NCBI RefSeq assembly: GCF_015704865.1
Contig: NZ_JADQTO010000033.1
Location: forward strand, 1 to 64,000
Length of the DNA stretch: 64,000 nt
Source: Actinoplanes aureus
GTDB lineage: Bacteria > Actinomycetota > Actinomycetes > Mycobacteriales > Micromonosporaceae
Reading direction: 5' to 3'
A program made the translations under genes and the position numbers. The notes beneath the pieces were generated by a model. The model worked only from the letters and a program-made list of their open reading frames with translations. It searched no databases and was not told where the DNA came from. Positions 59,156-64,000 of the stretch are shown in pieces (positions within the stretch are counted from its first letter, which is position 1; each line of letters opens with the position of its first letter).

Positions 59156-60745
59156 TTATCCGGTCGGGCCGTCCAGGCCGTGGACCGCCGGCACCTGCAG
59201 CTTCCGGTCGTCGCCGGAGCCGCTCAGGATCACCTTGCGCAGGGAGGTGTTGTTGGTGGTGCTGAGCTCTGCCAGCCGATCTGACGGGTTGGCCTTGACC
59301 TCGATGTAGTAGGTGCCGTTCGGTAGGTCGGTGACGTCGAACGACTGGCCGGGCAGAAACTGCGTGTAGGTGTCGCCGTTGCCGATGTCGAGCACCTCAC
59401 GTACGGCGACGGCGGTGTTGGCGCCGCAGGAACTGGAGAGGTCCGTGTTGGTCGGCCGCACCTTGGCGTTCGGAATCGTGTAGTCGACCGCGTCGGTGTT
59501 GACCAGGCAGAAAGCCTCCTTGCCACTGCGGACGGCCTCTTTCTGGTCCGCCGTGAGCAGGCTGTACTGGGCGAAGTCGGTGAAGTGCCAGTGCAGGTGC
59601 CCCTCCCGCTTGTCCCACTCCATGGTGCCCGCATTGATCGACCCGACCTGCTTGCCGTTGGCGTCGTAGAAGTACTGGTAGGCGTCCATCAGGTCGGCGC
59701 CGGTGCGGCGGAAGCCGTCGACGACCAGCGGCGAGGTGCCGGCGTTCCAAACCGTGGCGCCGAAGACGATGTACTTGTGGCCCGGGGTGCCTCCGAGGTC
59801 CGCGCCGTCGGCCAGGCCGATGCCCCAGGCCGGCAACGAGCGCAGGTCGGGGCGGGGCCCCTTGGGCAGGGCCGCCCGGCTGGGCGCCGTCTCCGGACGG
59901 CGGGCAGCGGGGCGCAGATCGGGCGAGTAGGCCGACACCTGCTGGGCGGGATCGCCCTCGGTGAGGTGGTCGTGGCCGGCGGCGGGCTGGGCGGCCTCGA
60001 CCTTCGCCTTCGCGCGGGCGCGATCCGCCGCGGAGAGCGCGCCCTCGACCACACTCTGGATCGTGATCGTGAGGTTTGTTCCGGCCCCTGCGATCTTGAA
60101 GTAGTCGCGGTACCGCGGGGCGATGTCGATGCTGGCCTGGTAGGTGCCGTCCGGCAGCCCCTCCAGCTCGCTCGGCGCGATGGCGGCCGTCCATCCGCTC
60201 TGGATGCCCCAGACGTTGCCGATCTGGAAGGGGTTGCCGTTGAAGCAGTCCATCGGATACGGGGTGGTGTCCGGCGCGTCCGGCCGGGCCCGGCTGGATT
60301 CGTAGGTGTTGGGGCAGAAGTCCTGGCTGCCGGAGACCACGGTCGCGCCGTCCGCGTCCGTCATGGTGACGGTGGTGAAGTCCTGGAGGCCGCCGAAGTC
60401 GGTGACCATGTCCGCGGGCAGGGTGACCTTAGTCTTCTTACCGTTCTTGGTGATCACCTGCCGGGCGACGATCGGGTCGGCGTACGACTTGCGCTTCACC
60501 TCGATCTCGAATGGATCCTTACCGGCTATGAGGTACATACCGATGCTCGGGTCCAGGAAGAAGGAGCCGAATTCGTACACGTACCTGGTGAGGGTGACGT
60601 CGGTCGCCGTGGTGACCAGACTGAGTGGCGGTGTGGGCGTGGTGTCGGCGTTGGCCACCGCTGTGCCGGTGGCGACCACGCCGGCGCCCAGGGCGAGCGC
60701 GACGAAGGGGCGCCATCGGCGCCTGGAGCGGGCAGTGCTGGTCAT
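59156..60745 (-). CDS. Secreted lysyl-oxidase-family protein
   Basis: A 529-residue secreted protein. Signal peptide ~1-33 (RWRPFVALALGAGVVATGTA). The N-terminal ~230 residues form a beta-rich domain (YVYEFGSFFLDPSIGMYLIA, VTMTDADGATVVSG). A helical Ala/Lys linker (~235-285) follows. The lysyl-oxidase domain spans ~300-520 and has the copper-site motif REGHLHWHFTDFAQYSLL (~380), FCLVNTDAVDYTIPNA, SSSCGANTAVAVREVLDIGN and YYIEVKANPSDRLAELSTTN. Copper amine oxidation of peptidyl lysine is inferred from the family; bacterial members are little studied. Context is a glycan-degradation locus. Confidence 0.9.
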   Translation of the reverse strand: MTSTARSRRRWRPFVALALGAGVVATGTAVANADTTPTPPLSLVTTATDVTLTRYVYEFGSFFLDPSIGMYLIAGKDPFEIEVKRKSYADPIVARQVITKNGKKTKVTLPADMVTDFGGLQDFTTVTMTDADGATVVSGSQDFCPNTYESSRARPDAPDTTPYPMDCFNGNPFQIGNVWGIQSGWTAAIAPSELEGLPDGTYQASIDIAPRYRDYFKIAGAGTNLTITIQSVVEGALSAADRARAKAKVEAAQPAAGHDHLTEGDPAQQVSAYSPDLRPAARRPETAPSRAALPKGPRPDLRSLPAWGIGLADGADLGGTPGHKYIVFGATVWNAGTSPLVVDGFRRTGADLMDAYQYFYDANGKQVGSINAGTMEWDKREGHLHWHFTDFAQYSLLTADQKEAVRSGKEAFCLVNTDAVDYTIPNAKVRPTNTDLSSSCGANTAVAVREVLDIGNGDTYTQFLPGQSFDVTDLPNGTYYIEVKANPSDRLAELSTTNNTSLRKVILSGSGDDRKLQVPAVHGLDGPTG

Positions 60746-60794
60746 GCGAATCCTCCCCGATCAGTGGAACCGAGTTGTCGGGTCGACAGCAGCG

Positions 60795-60980
60795 TCAGCG
60801 GCCGCGACCCGTCGGGGTCGCAACGAGTCGTCGGATCTGTCGCATCAAGACCACGATCAGATCCCCTGAGCCACCGAGCACCGGCCCACCGGTGAGGTCA
60901 TGCGGTTGCGGCATCGCGATTCCCCCGTAGTCCTCGTCGCGCCATCGACATTGGATCGTGTCGATGTCGGCCATGTCCAC
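60795..60980 (-). CDS. Possible small ORF upstream of the lysyl-oxidase-like gene
   Basis: A 61-residue frame from GTG 60980 (or ATG 60974 behind GGGGTGG): DTIQCRWRDEDYGGIAMPQP then HDLTGGPVLGGSGDLIVVLM and a basic end. It precedes the lysyl-oxidase-like gene in the same direction by 50 bases. No family recognised. Confidence 0.28.
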   Translation of the reverse strand: MDMADIDTIQCRWRDEDYGGIAMPQPHDLTGGPVLGGSGDLIVVLMRQIRRLVATPTGRGR

Positions 60981-60987
60981 CCCGGTG

Positions 60988-61083
60988 CGATGGCAACACG
61001 ACCCGACCGACGCGCAGCGGGCGGTGCTCTCTCCTCTGTTACCTGCGGGAACGAGTCATAATCGGCCGCGCAGAGGAGCGTAG
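60988..61083 (+). mobile_element. IS5-family transposase N-terminal scrap
   Basis: A 31-codon piece reading HDPTDAQRAVLSPLLPAG then RPRRGA and a stop resembles the DUF4096 start of IS5 transposases (LTDAQWAVLEPLLP). No further transposase sequence and no ends were found. Confidence 0.45.
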
Positions 61084-61378
61084 ATATTGATCGCCGACGG
61101 TATCCGGGGCGGGTGCGGACCGGCTCACCGTGGCGATCGACGCGGCCGCAGACGTGTTCAAGCGCGCTTGACCATTGGTCCGTCGCAACGTCGCAAGGAT
61201 GCTACGCGTGGGGGTTCGAGTGCCCCTCGGACACACATTGAGCACGCGGCGTTCGGCGCCCGAGTCGGAACAGGCCGGATCCGCGCGGGCGATCAGCGGG
61301 CCGGCCGGCACATCAGCGCAGCGTCCCGATCGGCTGCCCGAAGCCGGAGCCAGGCACGAGTCTTCGGCACCGCCTCAC

Positions 61379-61410
61379 GCCCGCGAGCCGAGTTGCACCG
61401 GCTCGCGGGC
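61379..61410 (-). terminator. Terminator hairpin after the GH6 gene
   Basis: GCCCGCGAGCC (61379-61389) and GGCTCGCGGGC (61400-61410) form a perfect 11-bp stem with a 10-nt loop, 12 bases beyond the GH6 stop. Confidence 0.8.
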
Positions 61411-61422
61411 TGGAGGAAGACC

Positions 61423-62388
61423 TCAGTACCCGTAGATCATCTTGTAGGCGACCTCCGGCAGGAACTGACCCGCGCTGGAGCCGCCGCCCACGCCGCAGTT
61501 GCCGTCGGACTCGCCCGGCGTCTTGAGCCACAGCAGCATCTCGGCGCCCCCACCGAGCTGGCTCGGAGTGCCGATCCGGCGGCCGGCGGGGTTGCACCAC
61601 TGGCCGTTGGCGCCGTTGCCGTTACGGCTGGTGTCGATCACGAAGGGCTTGCTGTAGCCGTACCGCCGCAGTTCCCCGGCGACCCGGTTGCCGTAGTTGA
61701 TGTTGTCGCCGGTCGGGAAGTAGTTCGAGACGTTGAGCGCGAAGCCACGAGCGCCGGCCGCTCCGGCCGTGTTGAGGCGTTGCGCCATCGTCGCCGCGTC
61801 GATCCAGCCGGGATTGCCCGCGTCGAGGTAGGCCCAGGTGTTGGGCGCCTTGGAGCGGAACTGGTTGACCGCGCGGGACAGCATCCCGACGCGCTCGTTG
61901 ATCTGCGACTGACTCATGCAGCCGAAATCGCCCAGCGAGTCAGGTTCGAGGACGACCACGGCGGGCCGGGTGCCGATAGCGGCGGCGAAGGAAGCGATCC
62001 ACGCGTCGTAGGCGGCGACGCTGCCCGCTCCCCCGCCGGAGTGGCCGCCGCAGGCGTCCCGGCCGGGAATGTTGTACGCCACGAGCAGCGGAAGTTTGTC
62101 GACCGCGTCCGCGGCTGCGACGTACCGGCCGACCGCGCCCGCGATGTCACCGCTCCAGTTGCCGAACCAGCTGGCCATCGGCCTCTGCGCGATAGCGGAA
62201 CGAATGGCGGCGGCCCGCCCGTCGCCGGGGTTCGCGGCGACCCATGCCGCCGGACTGGACTGGGGGTTGACGTAGAAGCCGCTGGTCTGACTCACCGGAT
62301 CGGCGTGCGCGGGTTGCGCCCCGAGCAGGACGGCGGGGATCACGAGGGCCAGCGCGGCGAGGACCCGGGAGCGAAGAGCTCGTTGCAT
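61423..62388 (-). CDS. Secreted GH6 cellulase
   Basis: A 321-residue secreted cellulase; ATG 62388 follows TAGGAGA at spacing 9. Signal peptide ~1-29 (VLAALALVIPAVLLGAQPAH then ADP). The GH6 barrel has SGFYVNPQSSPAAWVAANPG, MASWFGNWSGDIAGAVGRYV, VAYNIPGRDACGGHSGGG (catalytic Asp region ~113), VVVLEPDSLGDFGCM (~148), YLDAGNPGWIDAATMAQRLN and KTPGESDGNC near the C-terminus. No carbohydrate-binding module. Likely an endoglucanase because loops are short. Divergent from the LacI regulator, with a perfect palindrome between. Confidence 0.93.
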   Translation of the reverse strand: MQRALRSRVLAALALVIPAVLLGAQPAHADPVSQTSGFYVNPQSSPAAWVAANPGDGRAAAIRSAIAQRPMASWFGNWSGDIAGAVGRYVAAADAVDKLPLLVAYNIPGRDACGGHSGGGAGSVAAYDAWIASFAAAIGTRPAVVVLEPDSLGDFGCMSQSQINERVGMLSRAVNQFRSKAPNTWAYLDAGNPGWIDAATMAQRLNTAGAAGARGFALNVSNYFPTGDNINYGNRVAGELRRYGYSKPFVIDTSRNGNGANGQWCNPAGRRIGTPSQLGGGAEMLLWLKTPGESDGNCGVGGGSSAGQFLPEVAYKMIYGY

Positions 62389-62509
62389 CGACGTGTCTCC
62401 TAGCGGGGATGGCGTCAGCCGCGAAACTGCTGCGCCGTTCGGGGCGGTCGAGCAGCGGCGACGGGGGTGGGGTGACGGGGGGACGGCGATCACGTGCACC
62501 TGGCCAAAA

Positions 62510-62525
62510 CTGGAAGCGCTTCCAG
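62510..62525. promoter_or_regulatory. LacI/CelR-type operator
   Basis: CTGGAAGCGCTTCCAG is a perfect 16-bp palindrome with the central GCGC typical of LacI-family sites, and close to the TGGGAGCGCTCCCA of CebR/CelR. It lies 122 bases before the GH6 start and 206 before the LacI gene start. Confidence 0.85.
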
Positions 62526-62730
62526 AGTTTTCCATGTATCTATTTCGATTGATGCTTACGTCAAGCACCAAACTTGTCAAGAGATGCCTTCGCCGACCGT
62601 GTGGGAGAGGCAGACTTACTGGGACCGCTTCCGGGCGCGCCACCATCGACGGACGCTGCTGCCGCGCCACGTCCTCATCATCGGTACGATCAACCGGCGA
62701 CTCATCGGCCAGGAAGGACCCGGCATCGAG

Positions 62731-63741
62731 ATGGCAGCGACCCCCCGGCGTCAGCCCACTCTCGACGAGGTGGCCGAGCGGGCCGGTGTCTCACGTTCCG
62801 CGGCGTCCCGCGTGATCAACAAGGCGCCGCACGTCAGCCGCGCGACTCGCGACGCCGTCGAAAAGGCGATCAAGGAGATGGGCTACCTGCCCAACCGTAC
62901 GGCCCGCGCCCTCGCCACCCAGCAGACCGGCATCGTCGCGCTCGCCGTCCCCCATGACAACCCTGAGTTGTTCGCCGATCCGTTCTTCGCCCAGGTCATC
63001 GTCGGCGTGTCCGCGGCGCTCGAGGAGACCGACCTGCACCTACTGTTGTGCCTCGCCAGTTCCGGCCGGGGCCGGGCCCGGCTGACGAACCTGCTGCGCA
63101 CCCGCGGCGTCGACGGCATCATGCTCATGGCTCTGCACGGCGACGATCCCCTGACCGACATCGTCGCCCGAGCCGGCCTGCCCACGGTCTACGTGGGCCG
63201 GCCGTTGCACACCGAGCCGCGGTGGTTCGTCGACTCCGACAACCTCGGTGGGGCCCGGCTCGCGACCGAGCATCTGATCCGCCTGGGCCGGACCCGGATC
63301 GCCACCATCACCGGCCAGCTGTCCACCGACGCCGGCGAGGCCCGCTACCGCGGCTACCGCGAGGCGATGATCATCGCTGGGCTCACCCCGCACGGTACGG
63401 CGGAGGGCGACTTCACCGAGGACTGCGGCGCCGCGGCGATGAGGGCTTTGCTCGATTCCCACCCGGACCTCGACGCCGTATTCGCCGCCAGCGACAATCT
63501 GGCGGCTGGAGCCCTGCGCGCACTGGCCGAGGCGGGACGGTCGGTGCCGGCTGACGTCGCCGTGGTGGGCTTCGACAACCTCGGCGTCGCAGAACGCACC
63601 GATCCTCCGCTGACCACCGTCCACCAGTCGGTCCAGGACCTCGGGAAGGAGGCGGCCCGCATGCTCGTCGCGGTGATCGCCGGACAGCAGCCCGCATCGA
63701 TCATCCTGCCCACCCGGCTGGTACGGCGCGGATCCGCCTGA
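62731..63741 (+). CDS. LacI-family transcriptional regulator (CelR/CebR-like)
   Basis: A 336-residue regulator from ATG 62731. Helix-turn-helix ~10-55 (TLDEVAERAGVSRSAASRVI, then RATRDAVEKAIKEMGYLPNR) with the hinge TARALATQQT. The sugar-binding domain (~65-330) has VGRPLHTEPRWFVDSDNLGG, YRGYREAMIIAGL, DAVFAASDNLAAGALRALAE and VAVVGFDNLGVAERTDPPLT. Divergent from GH6 with a palindromic operator in the gap. It most likely represses cellulase genes until cello-oligosaccharide binds. No second copy of the operator was noticed elsewhere in the window. Confidence 0.93.
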   Translation: MAATPRRQPTLDEVAERAGVSRSAASRVINKAPHVSRATRDAVEKAIKEMGYLPNRTARALATQQTGIVALAVPHDNPELFADPFFAQVIVGVSAALEETDLHLLLCLASSGRGRARLTNLLRTRGVDGIMLMALHGDDPLTDIVARAGLPTVYVGRPLHTEPRWFVDSDNLGGARLATEHLIRLGRTRIATITGQLSTDAGEARYRGYREAMIIAGLTPHGTAEGDFTEDCGAAAMRALLDSHPDLDAVFAASDNLAAGALRALAEAGRSVPADVAVVGFDNLGVAERTDPPLTTVHQSVQDLGKEAARMLVAVIAGQQPASIILPTRLVRRGSA

Positions 63742-63752
63742 TCTCCCGGCGA

Positions 63753-64000
63753 TCATCGCAGCCGTCGCACCGCCCGGTCGGCCAGCTCGGCCAGCGCGCA
63801 GCGGCTCTCCGCGGCCATCGGGGCGGCCTCGAGCGCGGCGCGCGGTGTCGGCGCGTACTCGGATCATCTGCTCGATCTTCTCCCGGCCAGGAAGACGGGG
63901 CGTGCAGGTCAGCGAAGGTGGGGTGCATCGAGGGCCGGCCCCGGCGACGATCACCGCGGCCCAGGGTGTCGTCATGGATCAGCGCGAACGCGTGGAACAG
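63753..64000 (-). pseudogene. Polyprenyl synthetase with internal deletion (runs off the window)
   Basis: Minus strand from the window edge: LFHAFALIHDDTLGRGDRRR then GRPSMHPTFADLHA, resembling the region around the first Asp-rich motif of polyprenyl diphosphate synthases (normally HDDVMD). After a frame break the sequence jumps to GREKIEQMIRVRADTARRA and LEAAPMAAESRCALAELADR, the C-terminal helices, with a stop at 63753-63755. About 180 residues including the second Asp-rich motif are missing. Confidence 0.65.

Noticed and set aside
1..64000. CRISPR arrays, rRNA genes, complete tRNAs
   Set aside because: No regularly spaced direct repeats, no rRNA-like sequence and no full cloverleaf were recognised.

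Overview
High-GC chromosomal DNA of an actinobacterium. The gene families (DUF397 with its XRE/DUF5753 regulator, DUF6082, DUF5959, a large RHS protein next to a LamG protein, secreted glycoside hydrolases with ricin-type CBM13 modules, several large serine recombinases) suggest Micromonosporaceae (Actinoplanes/Micromonospora-like). This is inferred from gene content; no rRNA or housekeeping marker is present.

The window has two very different parts. Bases 1 to about 40,880 are a patchwork of intact genes separated by decayed mobile DNA. Remnants of IS481/IS3-like, IS5, IS6 and IS630 transposases, serine recombinase pieces and broken host genes (STAS protein, DNA polymerase IV, ATP-dependent DNA ligase, aldo/keto reductase, a GH26-like hydrolase, a beta-lactamase-like start) recur throughout. 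Most breaks are single-base indels. Intact genes here include a signalling block (serine recombinase, GAF protein, PAS-GAF histidine kinase, RsbW-like anti-sigma kinase, RsbU-like phosphatase), a LysR/SDR divergent pair, an MDR oxidoreductase, a GGDEF protein, the DUF397/XRE pair, a large serine recombinase, an MMPL exporter divergent from a NarL-type two-component pair, a GntR-ABC ATPase-permease operon, a GH16 glucanase and an SDR.

From about 41,000 to 63,750 the DNA is almost undamaged and dominated by secreted proteins. A two-gene operon encodes a 1,274-residue LamG/B-lectin protein and a 2,076-residue RHS protein. Then come a membrane-anchored Pro-rich protein divergent from an MFS transporter, a GH95 alpha-L-fucosidase divergent from a GH5 enzyme (both with CBM13), a lysyl-oxidase-like protein, and a GH6 cellulase divergent from a LacI regulator with a perfect 16-bp operator between them. 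Together with GH16 this is a polysaccharide-degradation cluster, at least partly under LacI/CelR-like control. The window closes in a damaged polyprenyl synthetase gene.

Regulatory sites seen directly: a consensus actinobacterial SOS box with no obvious target gene, a T-N11-A LysR box, a YtrA-type operator, a CelR-like palindrome, paired repeats between GH95 and GH5, and two hairpins that mask the ribosome binding sites of two different IS5-family transposases. I found no CRISPR array, rRNA or complete tRNA; one tRNA-3'-end-like stretch lies near 15,400.
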